This document shows positions 8,409-17,215 of a stretch of 22,755 nucleotides of DNA, in pieces. How positions within the stretch are numbered: position 1 is the stretch's first letter; every line of letters starts with the position of its first letter. Source of the DNA: Chara braunii (lineage: Eukaryota; Streptophyta; Charophyceae; Charales; Characeae); contig BFEA01000134.1 in NCBI GenBank assembly GCA_003427395.1, forward strand, positions 2,314,414 through 2,337,168, written 5' to 3'. A program made the position numbers and the translations under genes. A model generated the notes under the pieces. The model was not told where the DNA came from. It did no database searches and saw nothing but the letters and a program-made list of their open reading frames with translations.

Positions 8409-8519
8409 AGCACCGTGGGAAGAACCGACCAACCAGGTAGCAAAAATAACAAATGTGGTAAATTATCGCCGTGATTTATTTCGTAGTCGAAAAAAAAAAT
8501 ATTTTCATTTTTGATATTT

Positions 8520-8825
8520 TTCCTGGACAACTCACAACCTAGTTTACAAACCCTCCAATTTTTAGAGCTTTTCATTTATTCTTATAAACGCAAAAAAACG
8601 AATAATTTTGGGTATTTTTTCCATTAGGCCACAAGTGGTCAACCGACAAAACTGAAAAATGCAACGAATCGGCGCGACACTTTTTTCGCACTCTAATTTT
8701 TTATTTTTTATTTTTCTCTAGATAGATCACAATTTAGTCTATGGGATTGCCAATTTTCATATTTGTTTATAAGTTCATATGAGTGTGAAAAATCGCCAAA
8801 TTTGACGTTTGAAAATTGCAGGACC
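8520..8825 (+). repeat. About 195-bp tandem repeat, copy and a half
   Basis: The segment from CTCACAACCTAG (8531) recurs as ATCACAATTTAG (8726), followed in both by a CCAATTTT block and TTATAA. The middle part of the first unit (CAAAACTGAAAAATG, GGCGCGA) matches the reverse complement of the repeat at 22083-22434. This is therefore one dispersed tandem family, present twice in the window in opposite orientation. Confidence 0.6.
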
Positions 8826-9330
8826 GAACCCGCCCGTGCCTACAAGTCGCCCCCCCCTAAAAAAAAAAAAACGGTTCGTATGGCCAACACGCGAATTTAA
8901 GTCGGTGGGGGAGTGATGGTTTCAACTATGGGACACAACGTTCATTCACCAACACGAGTTGCTCCCAGTAATAGATTAAAGTTATTTCTAAATGTGGGTG
9001 GTCCAATAGTTAAGGGTATTTTCTCTCAGCACGGGAATGGACGTGGTAAAATATTAATTAAAAAAAAAAAAAACATTACCCGAATATCTTGTTTTTTCAA
9101 TCATATAAGCGGTTGGGTCTCTTTCATTATAGAAAGTCACATATAAACTTAAACAATCCATCCACTGCTAACTTGATAATAAAATAATAATAGAAAACCC
9201 AAAATAATAACCTTAATTGTACATTCATAACCTAGGCTACTAGAGTGGCCTGGGACCACTTGCCCGACCGAAAAACATAAAATAAAATAAATCAGAAAAT
9301 AAAAATTAGTTTTTAATTTAGGTTACCTGA
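8826..9330. other. AT-rich spacer, no gene seen
   Basis: Poly-A runs occur at 8859-8871 and 9060-9073. No coding sequence, RNA gene or repeat is evident. Confidence 0.5.
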
Positions 9331-9680
9331 TTGGACGTTCGGGACCCCCCTAACCATCCGAGGTTGTCCGCTCGGACAATCGGTCGGACATCCTTCCCGG
9401 GCAGTCTGTCCGAGCCTAAATACAATGAAAAGAAAAAAAAAATCCTAAACAAAATATGAAAAAAAAACTATGTTATGCAGAAAAATAAATTGAACAACGT
9501 TTGCCTTGGGATGATATCGAAATTCGTTGTCAAATTTAAAATAAAAAATAAAATAAAAGACTCCCCCAATTGTTTTTCCTTTTTTCGTGTTTTTAATTGT
9601 CAAAAATTGAGTTGTCCGGGCTCGGACATCCGCAATCCTCGTGATTGTCCGTTAGCCATGATGTTCTGCGATTGGACAAC
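9331..9680. repeat. GTCCG/CGGAC inverted motifs in AT-rich DNA
   Basis: TTGTCCG-CT-CGGACAA (9364-9379) is a near-perfect short palindrome. TCGGACA (9384-9390) pairs with TGTCCGA (9407-9413). A second version, TGTCCG-GGCT-CGGACA (9613-9628), lies about 250 bp later and shares flanking words (GAGTTGTCCG, GGACATCC). The words TTGGACG (9331) and ATTGTCCG (9644) extend the cluster. The interval between is ordinary AT-rich DNA. Confidence 0.55.
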
Positions 9681-9835
9681 TGGTAACATAGTTTTTAATT
9701 AATTTTTTTATTTTAAATTTGGTAATGAGTTTTTATATGACCCTGACACAAAAGTTATTCAATTTTTTTTTTTGCATAACTTAATTGTTTTTTTTTTTTT
9801 TTTTTGCTTAGATCGTCATTGGTCTTTGCACGGTC

Positions 9836-9865
9836 GGGTCACCCGGGGAAATAGGGTCACCCGGG
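9836..9865. repeat. Duplicated GGGTCACCCGGG motif
   Basis: GGGTCACCCGGG occurs at 9836-9847 and 9854-9865. It is followed by TGGCCGAACTGG, which fits the A-box consensus of polymerase III genes, but no B box follows at a usable distance. It may be a SINE or tRNA relic. Confidence 0.4.
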
Positions 9866-9904
9866 TGGCCGAACTGGTAGCTTAGTGCACAACATTTTAT
9901 TTAG

Positions 9905-10455
9905 TGAAATTACTTCTTACGCAAAATCTTACGAGAAGTGGAACATTCATGTTTCATTCAAGCATTGTGCTTAAAATGAAGGGTTCATTCGTGGGGTCAT
10001 TGAATAATGGTTTAACAAATCTAAAAAATGACGCGTTTTTTCTTTTTCAACGTTGATGTTCGAGTTCTTCACTCGTTCATTTTTATTAATTAATAAATAA
10101 ATTTGAGATGTGAGATTAACATTCAAATTTTTACAAAAAGGATCAAGGATTACGAAAGATAGCTTTTTTTTACGTCCATTCGTGGAGTCTTAGGAAAAAT
10201 GAAGCGTTCATGTTTGATTCGAAGTCTGTGCTTAAAATGCAAGGGCCTATTTGTGGGGTTATTGAATGAAGGTCGAACCAAAACATCAAAAAAATGACGC
10301 ATTTTTTTATTCTCAACGTTGAAGTTCGAATCCTTCACTCGTTCTTTTTTTTTTTTTTTTAAGTATAAATAGTTATAAATCCGAGATGTGAAATGAATAA
10401 TTATTTTTTACAAAAAATATCAAAGATGTGAAAAATTATTTTCGGTTACATCCAT
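9905..10455. repeat. 275-bp tandem duplication
   Basis: Copy 1 (about 9905-10178) and copy 2 (about 10179-10455) align through GTTCATGTTT, GTGCTTAAAATG, GTGGGGT(C/T)ATTGAAT, AAAATGACGC, CTCAACGTTGA-type sequence, TTCACTCGTTC and the terminal TACGTCC / TACATCC. The copies differ by many substitutions and poly-T length. There is no shared open frame. Confidence 0.8.
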
Positions 10456-10639
10456 GTGTTGACCGTCGTAAGTTTGATTATTAGGGATCAACGTTATAAG
10501 TCTTGAATCGTGTTTGAGTTTGATTGGTATTAGACTACGCATATTTACTCTGCAGTGATCAAGGAAAGGTTCCAACTGAAATATTTATATGTGGATAAGT
10601 AAAAATCATCATATATGCATCATGTTGAAACTCACTTCC

Positions 10640-11521
10640 TTACCGGAAAGTTGCGGAAACGATGTCGGCGCGAATACCCTGACAAGGGTTTCCGCCCTAG
10701 TTTTTGCAGGTGACCGAGAGTAAGAGTAAAGGTCTAAAGTGTACCGCGCGAGACGCGCCTAAGTCTGTTTGGTTACGTAGGTAGGATGCTTGATTAGAGT
10801 AGAGCGGGTGTGGGCGCGCGGGATTGAGGCGCGCGGGTGATTTTTCCACTTTGGATCATGCAACCGGCATAGTTGGCCGGCCTTGACTTTGGTTACTAGG
10901 AGTAAGAGGTGCCCTTGGTAGGGATAGGTGACCATTGGTAGTCTAACGTGCGAAGTACGGTGCGAGGTGGCCACGACGCAGAGAGGGCAAGCCGGCATGG
11001 GAGCCTAGCGGTCCCGTGTCTAATGAGAGGTAGGAATGAGGGCTGGGGCTGCGTCCCAGGCCTGGGGGCTGCGCCGCACCTGTTCATATGGAATACCGCG
11101 CTGGTTAATACTAGGGTTGGGCTTAGCACTATAGGTTACGGTGTTGGACTATTACAGCAGATATACGGGGATCCAGGCCAGTGGGCAGCAAAGCGGAGCA
11201 GCAGAGGAGCGTGAAGAAAGTGGAGGGGTTGAGGGTCCTGTGGGACTATCCCTTTTGGTTTTGCTGTGGGGGAGTCCGGTGGCGGGCCCGTGAGGTAGGA
11301 CCAAGTACCAACGGTCCTCCTCCCCCACCTGGTTTTCTCTTTTTGTTATTTATCATTATTTTCTTTTACCCCTAAGGTCTTAGAAAGTTTTCATTTTTTA
11401 TTTTTCCTATTTTTTATTTTTCTCAGGCAAGGCCGGTGCCGGTACCGAGGCTTGCAGTGAAGCCCTCAGCCTGATTTTGTGGGTACACCACGAACTGCCG
11501 GGGTTCCACTGGGGTGCTGTA
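10640..11521. other. No gene seen; short palindrome
   Basis: No supportable coding region is present. Overlapping frames on both strands (10759-11214) are open only because stops are rare in this GC-rich part. CCCAGGCCTGGG (11055-11066) is a perfect 12-bp palindrome flanked by two GGGGCTGCG words. A T-rich tract lies at 11337-11424. Confidence 0.45.
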
Positions 11522-11612
11522 GTCCTTCGGGACATCCGTGGAACTGGAACGATACGGAGGAGATTAGCATGGCCCCTGCGCAATGGAGACATGTATAAAG
11601 TCGGGAGTAGCC
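11522..11612 (+). ncRNA. U6: U6 spliceosomal snRNA-like sequence, probable pseudogene
   Basis: The sequence starts GTCCTTCGGGACATCCG, the 5' hairpin of plant-type U6. It continues GGAACGATACGGAGGAGATT and AGCATGGCCCCTGCGCAA, which matches the U6 core including the AGC catalytic triad, and goes on through ACATGTATAAAGTCG. U6 pairs with U4 and U2 and forms the spliceosome active site. Evidence against function: the invariant ACAGAGA box reads ACGGAGG, there is no TATA box about 25-30 bp upstream, no plant upstream sequence element is seen, and no T-run ends it. The 5' stem is one base pair shorter than in the usual plant U6, lost on both sides, so pairing is preserved. Confidence 0.7.
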
Positions 11613-13800
11613 CAACACCGGTTGCTTGTTGTGGCGTACGGTGAGCTGCCGCTGCTGACCGTTCCCTCGGCCGAGTTGAGCACTGGGCGCTACGTTGTAA
11701 AGGCAGCAGGGGGTGGACAAAGGTGGTAGACGGCGGGAGGAACGACGTCGGAAGGGAGGCTCCGCAGTAGCTGGGCTACGGAGAGAGGCGTGCGTGCCAG
11801 AGAAAGAGAGAGAGAGAGGGGAGGGGTGCGTGGGAATCACGTACCTGGCCAACTTCAGGGCCGGATTCAGGGAGCACGGAGTACCTGCCAAGGTGGGGGA
11901 GGTCGGCTCCGAGCGAGCGGACCGAATCGTATGTGTCTCTCGGTGTACTGGCAAGGCTATGGTAGCAGCAGAGTGGCGAGCTACGAGTAAGCAGGCAGTT
12001 GAGGGAGTGAGCGCCACGAAGAGGGGAGACCGCTGTGGTGGTGATCTACGATCCCTCCGCCGGACTTGGGCATGGTGGCAGCAGTCGAGGAGCCGATTCC
12101 CCCTGAAGTTGCCCTCGGGGTCGTGGGAGTTGTTGCACAACGGTATCGCCATTATACGATCAACGGCTGATTGGCACGTGCTGGTTTGGGAAAGGGACGC
12201 AGGGGGAAATCGTCAGTGTATGCGGACACGGGTCCCCGGTAAGTGCATTCGAAACGGAAAAAAAAAGGTGGCGGAGTAGGAGGGAAAAACATGCATGGCG
12301 GACGGAGAAGCTCGTAGATCGCCCGTTTCTTAGCCAGACTAGGCAAAGGAGGGCACTGCTCCAACGTTTTAGAAGGAGGGGAACATGGTGGGAGTGTTAG
12401 TTTGAGCATTGAATTAGTATTTGGGAAATTAGAGTGTGACGAGGGTGCGCGGGGGGCGTCGAAGGCGTGAATATGGCGCCATGGAAAAACAGATAGATCG
12501 CCCGTTTCTGGACGAAAACGGGCGAACTAGGATTCGATTCCGGGGTCTTAGAACCTCGCGAGTTAGTCTGTGAAGTCAGATTAGCGAGGCATGGGGGAGA
12601 AAGGGCAGCATAAGCAGTGGAAGCTGCGCCCAGAGGTGGAGTGCAACTAACTATGAATGCATGTAGCCCTGTTCTAGCGCTAGATTCATGGCGGTTTCGA
12701 GGTATGGGTAAGGAAGAGTACCACAGCAGCAGGGATACCTGCAGATCGTAGGATTCCAAGATTAACTACGCCCCTCTCGACTACTTGCAAGTGACCGGGG
12801 CCATAGCCATATGCACATCCCTGGGATGAATGTGGTCATACTTGCGGCCAAGTGCATCTAGAGGGAGTGCATATCAGTGTACTCCNTATGGCTGATCTGT
12901 GCGAGAGCGTGCATGGGTGCAGGGGCGTTGGGAATCGAGCCGAGGGTAAAGGCATCAGTAAAGCCCAACAGATCCAAGAGAAGAGCAGACACACACACGC
13001 ACACACGTGCATAGACAAGGGGGAAGGGTGTGCACGTGGTACATGTACCCGCTCCTATTTCCGCAGGAGACTCATTCTTGAAGTCTACATGCTGAGTCCG
13101 CTCACCTATTGGCCGTAGATTTGCCCTCTCTATGTATTGGGCAGATAGCGGAGTGTGAATCATATCTACGTACTTTGGGTCCCTAGTGGGGTTCGTGGTG
13201 GGTACCACTACGGTTACCAAATGCTCGGATGCTCGCAGCATTGCCACTATGACTATGTGACCAAAAACCTGATGTTGCAGGTTGTTGCTGTGACTAAAAT
13301 ATCGAGATTGCTGTAACCAGGATTTAGCACCAGTAGGCTTCCTGCTGTTTTGTTTTCTGTCGTGCCCTTCCGCTGTGCTTTCCGGTTCCACGTCGCTGTG
13401 TCCTTGCCACATGGGGTTATATGGCCACCTTGTAGCTCGTGAGTAAGACTGGCCTCCGGAGGAGGGGCCCATCTGCAGTCACAGGGCCCAGGCTTGTGTC
13501 TCAAGCACTGAGCCAGGCACGTTTAAGTGTGGCCACCTTCACGCTATGCAAATGCAACTGGTCCATTAAGCTAAAACTTTTTGTTTATATTCTTTTTGGT
13601 AGTTTCCGTACTACTCGGACAACTGTGGAAGTTCTAGAGCCAAACTGTTACAGCATATCCCGGCTTTCAGACAAGAGTTCACACTTGCCAGGCCGGGGAG
13701 TGGATCGAATGTCTGAAAGACTAGGTCCGGTAGGCGGGAGAGAGGGGCAACAGGGCGCGTGCCTGGTTGTGGTGTAGGTCTGTATAGGCGACGTCGGCGT
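11613..13800. other. GC-rich spacer, no gene supported
   Basis: Long overlapping frames exist on both strands: 11466-12152 minus, 11713-12279 plus, 12397-12759 minus, 12858-13472 minus. They contradict each other, run across the U6-like sequence, and contain Arg/Ser/Pro-rich low-complexity stretches with no domain. TAGATCGCCCGTTTCT is repeated exactly at 12315 and 12494. A hairpin CCTCGC...GCGAGG spans 12554-12589. One N lies at 12886 and an (AC)n-like run at 12988-13007. Confidence 0.5.
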
Positions 13801-15400
13801 GTGCTCCGATTGCTGCCATGGGAATTTCTGGAGGGTGTGCAGTGCTCCTGATGCTGCAGTAAAGTATTACCGGGACACTTCAGTGTGCGAAGCATTGTAA
13901 AGCAATGAGCTGTGGTTATGGGAAGGGAGTGAGATCGCTGGTTTTCGGCAGTAATGTCAAATTGTTACCACAGCTGTTTAAAGGCGCTTGGGGTGGTGGG
14001 CGGTGCTCCTTGAGAAGCAGTATGGTTACAGGAGTGTAGCCGCTACAACGAGCTGGGGTTTACGGGTCTTTCATACCTCATAGCACTGATGTGGTTACGC
14101 AGTGAGGGCTATTACTGTGGAGGTTGACTTCTGCACTATTGGGGAGGTTGCCATGTCTCCCAGACTGATGCAACAGTGAAGGGGCGGTAGGTGAACCACA
14201 TAACTGCTGGGATTTTCATTGGTACTATTAGCTGGCTCGGACTGTTACGACAGCAAGAACTGAGTTGGCTGCTGTTGGTGGTAGCAAGAGCGCTGCAGTG
14301 GGAGATCGGAGTTGCGGCGGCGGTGCCCATACACTGCTGGATGTTGGGTCCAGCTGGCTGAGTATGTTTCAGGTGGGCTGCTGTGCTCCAAATTGGTGCA
14401 GTCATCGGGGGCAGTATTGTAGGCTGGTCAAACTGCTGCTACTACGGAATGATCGGTGCCGTGCTCAATAGTGGAGGGTCTGCTGCAGTGAGGCCAGCAG
14501 AGTGCAACGCTGTGTAACGCTGTGCAACACTGTGTAACGTTGTGCAACATCGGGTACTGCTGAAGCTTGCCGCTACGGTGCCACCTTGTTGCGTATCCCG
14601 TACTGGGTTGTGCTCCCGTGGATGATTTTTCGTTGTGCGTCATGCTGTGCACTAGCTGCACGCAGCGGTGAACGCAGAGGGGTGAGCGAGCGCTATACAA
14701 AGGGCTAGTGTTATGACTTGGAGGGGCCGCAGGGCGCTGGGAAATGATAAGACTGCATAGTTAACAGATGTACTGTGCCTACCATGTGCTGCTGCTGCGA
14801 GAGGCTGTATCAGTACTGTTTGTCAAAGAGACTGCAGTTGCCAACTGTGGATTGGTCGGGCTCTTATTGGGCTGTTGTGGGACTGCTGCAGCAGTGTACC
14901 GTAGCTGTTCTTCGGTACGGTAAGGCTGCTGCTGCAACTTGGAGGGCGGTCAGGGGACTGTCGACGCTGTATCCGGCTGAGGGTTGAACTGCTTGCTGCC
15001 GCTGGTAATTGTTGTGGACTACTGGTTAGCTTTGCACGAGCTAGGACTGGGTGGCTATCTGGGAACAACTGGTGCTGCGGTTGGTGACTGTGCTATTGCT
15101 GGTTTGGGGGCTAAACGAGGAACAGTTGCTGCTGTTTTTCTGACTGTGCACGACTGCTGTCGGTTACCAGTTACTGCTGCATGCGGCAAACGATTGTTGC
15201 GGGCTGCTGTTGGTCGTGCACTAGCTGCTGCACCTTGGGGCTGTGTGAGAATTGCTGCTGCTGGGAGCCGCTGCTGTTACTGCTGGCCGCCACTGAGTAC
15301 TGAGGCCGCATCTAAGGGCCATTGCGGGCTGCTGTGCGGCTGTGGTTGGACTGCAAGAGGGGTTGTTGCTGCTGCATGATAGCAGGTTGTTAAGGGGAGT
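13800..15400. repeat. CTG-rich, GT-biased low-complexity region
   Basis: The plus strand is dense in GCTGCTG, ACTGCTG and TGTTGCTGC-type words from about 14,100 to 15,380, while the complementary CAGCAGC is rare on the plus strand. The pattern is degenerate, not a pure triplet array, and the spacing is not fixed to one frame. Open frames such as 14984-15379 arise because GT/CTG-rich DNA lacks TAA and TAG; the product is Ala/Cys/Leu-rich and not recognisable. Confidence 0.6.
14505..14554. repeat. 10-bp tandem repeat, about five units
   Basis: The units are CAACGCTGTG, TAACGCTGTG, CAACACTGTG, TAACGTTGTG and a decayed CAACATCGGG. The first base alternates C, T, C, T, C, which implies that a 20-bp pair of units was itself duplicated. 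Confidence 0.8.
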
Positions 15401-15859
15401 TAGTGCTGCGAGTTAGGAGATCGTCAGGGGGTTGCGTTCGGCAATCGAGTTCGGCACGTGACTCAGGGTTGGTCAAGCTGTCACGGTGGCTGCCATTGAG
15501 GGGCCCTAAGGCGAACCAAGATAACAAGGTCCCCTCATGCGAGTCTGAGTGCGCCCCCCTGAGAGTCTCTATACTTTCTCTATCTGTTTTTCTTACTCCA
15601 AGTCTAGTTAGTTAGTTACGAGGGGAGGGCGGCAGGCGGGATTGCAACCCGTAGGTCCGCATCAAGGCTCTGTGGGGAGTCCTCCCACCGATTGCGGGAG
15701 CTCTGTCGGAACCTAGGCAAGGTTCTGGAGGCAGGGAAACACCAGGTAACTTCCTCCTATCTGTATACTCCCACTACACCCATGTTTGCATATCCCCCTA
15801 TAGCTTGACTAGTGTATGCATGCCTGGCCCTATGACTTTTGTTTTCTATTCAGGACATA

Positions 15860-15892
15860 ACCAGACAAATCCATAAGTTTGGGTAGTCTGGT
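15860..15892. repeat. Hairpin 1, conserved-loop family
   Basis: The stem ACCAGAC (15860-15866) pairs perfectly with GTCTGGT (15886-15892). The 19-base loop contains TCCATAAGTTTGGGT. It is the first of five hairpins within 530 bp. Confidence 0.75.
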
Positions 15893-15961
15893 AGCCTTGT
15901 TTACTTTGGGTTTCTGTCAGTTTCTTTTTGCCTTGGCTTTAGGAGAAACAAACCAGGCTGA

Positions 15962-16001
15962 GGACCAAGACATGTTCCATAAGTTTGGGTGGTCTTGGTC
16001 C
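15962..16001. repeat. Hairpin 2, conserved-loop family
   Basis: The stem GGACCAAGAC (15962-15971) pairs perfectly over 10 bp with GTCTTGGTCC (15992-16001). The 20-base loop contains the same 15-base core, TCCATAAGTTTGGGT. This is the longest stem of the family. Confidence 0.85.
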
Positions 16002-16075
16002 AACGCCTCCCACATGATGGAACCGGAAGGCTATAACTTTGATATACTTTACTATTATACTATCTATGAACAGGC

Positions 16076-16114
16076 TAGTCAGGCAGGGTTCCATAAGTTT
16101 GGGTGACCTGACTA
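16076..16114. repeat. Hairpin 3, conserved-loop family
   Basis: The stem TAGTCAGG (16076-16083) pairs perfectly over 8 bp with CCTGACTA (16107-16114). The 23-base loop contains the identical 15-base core. The stem sequence is unrelated to that of hairpins 1 and 2. Confidence 0.8.
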
Positions 16115-16273
16115 TAGCTTATCACCAACTGAAGAGAGTACTTAACTAAGAATAAATTTGTGGTACGAAGGGGAAGGCTGAGTCTTGAGCTGAAGATGAT
16201 CGGCTCAGCTATATGCTACCTCAAAAGACTAAGTACAAACAATTATATAAACCTTGGATACTTAAACAGTTCA

Positions 16274-16303
16274 GGGCGACTAGGATGACCTAGTCATATG
16301 CCC
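16274..16303. repeat. Hairpin 4, loop-shortened member
   Basis: The stem GACTAGG (16278-16284) pairs perfectly with CCTAGTC (16289-16295) around only ATGA, and an outer GGGC/GCCC pair may extend it across a bulge. The 15-base loop core is missing. The flank ATATGCCC resembles TTATGCCC after hairpin 5, which suggests a member that lost its loop. Confidence 0.6.
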
Positions 16304-16353
16304 AAAGAAGAAAAAAGTTGTTGTGCCCTGTGTTTGTGTATACTTCTGGGTTG

Positions 16354-16389
16354 GGCTAGACATATTCCATTAGTTTGGGTGGTCTAGCC
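16354..16389. repeat. Hairpin 5, conserved-loop family
   Basis: The stem GGCTAGAC (16354-16361) pairs perfectly over 8 bp with GTCTAGCC (16382-16389). The 20-base loop contains TCCATTAGTTTGGGT, one mismatch from the core in hairpins 1-3. Confidence 0.8.
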
Positions 16390-16683
16390 TTATGCCCTAT
16401 GTAAGCTGGGTATAAGGGACAAATCATTGAAAGGCTACGAACTATTGTTTGCTAAGGTAACTTGGGGATGGTGAGAGAGTGCATGTTTGTGGTTTGACCT
16501 GCATGTGACTGAGTGATGCCACTTCTTAGTCTGAGTTTGGATTTGATAGGTAGTTGTTGTAGTTGCTCGCCACGTACTAGAGCCATAGGAGTTAGAGTCG
16601 ATTCTTGCATTTTCNNGGCTCGCTTTTNTTTACTTAGCTCAGTTTNTGCATTNTCTGGGATCTTNTTGANTCAGACTTGGTCT

Positions 16684-17215
16684 TGTATAAATCTTGGTAA
16701 GCCACTTTCTCTACGGGAAGCGCTGCCGAAATTTCTACGAAATCAAGGAGTTAGTCAAAACTTTGACTTCTTCTGGATCCGGCCTTAACGACTTTTTGAC
16801 TTAGTAAGAATCTGGGGAGCCTCCTTTTCTAAAGGAGATGCTGCCAAAATTCATACTAAATTAGGGTGTTAGTCAAAATTGGGCCCTGAAGGATCAAAGT
16901 CATTTTCAGATTCCAAACTTAGCTTTGTATAAATCTTGGACTAGCACTTTCTCTACGGGAAGCGCTGACGAAATTTCTGCAAATCTAAGGAGTTGGTTGA
17001 GATTCTATCCGATAGAACTTGGACTTTATGTCTAAGTTCAAATCTGACTTAGTATAAATCTGGGAAGCCTTCCCCTCTGAAGGAAATGCTACCCAAATGT
17101 TTGCTAGGTCGGGGAGTTAGACAAATTTGGACTTCTCGGATCAAAAGTTTGACTTTTGGGCTATTATATTTTCTGCGATGTCACTTTTCCTACGGGAAGC
17201 GTTGCCGAAATTTTC
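16684..17215. repeat. About 120-bp tandem repeat in alternating ABABA order
   Basis: Five units start near 16686, 16806, 16928, 17053 and 17165. Units 1, 3 and 5 carry the form CTACGGGAAGCGYTGMCGAA. Units 2 and 4 carry the related form AAGGARATGCTRCC-AAAT. Odd units resemble each other more than their neighbours, so the array grew as a roughly 240-bp dimer. Each unit also shares a TATAAATCTKGG-like start and a GGAGTTRG word. No reading frame is conserved. Confidence 0.75.

Noticed and set aside
11466-12152. 228-residue minus-strand open frame
   Set aside because: It runs antisense across the U6-like sequence, overlaps a 188-residue plus-strand frame, and is rich in Arg, Ser and Pro with no domain. 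Stop codons are simply rare in this GC-rich part.
14984-15379. 131-residue Ala/Cys/Leu-rich frame
   Set aside because: It is produced by CTG-rich, GT-biased sequence lacking TAA and TAG; similar frames open in other phases nearby.
13800-15400. Pure CTG triplet expansion
   Set aside because: The words are frequent but spacing varies and pure runs are only two or three units long.
15879-16106. 75-residue frame with a signal-peptide-like N-terminus
   Set aside because: The frame lies over hairpins 1-3, and its repeated residues come from the hairpin loop sequence. The hydrophobic start is short and no family is recognised.
15860-16389. CRISPR array
   Set aside because: The spacing of the repeated core is irregular (about 80 to 270 bp) and the conserved part is the loop, not a repeat-spacer pattern. 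The context is eukaryotic.
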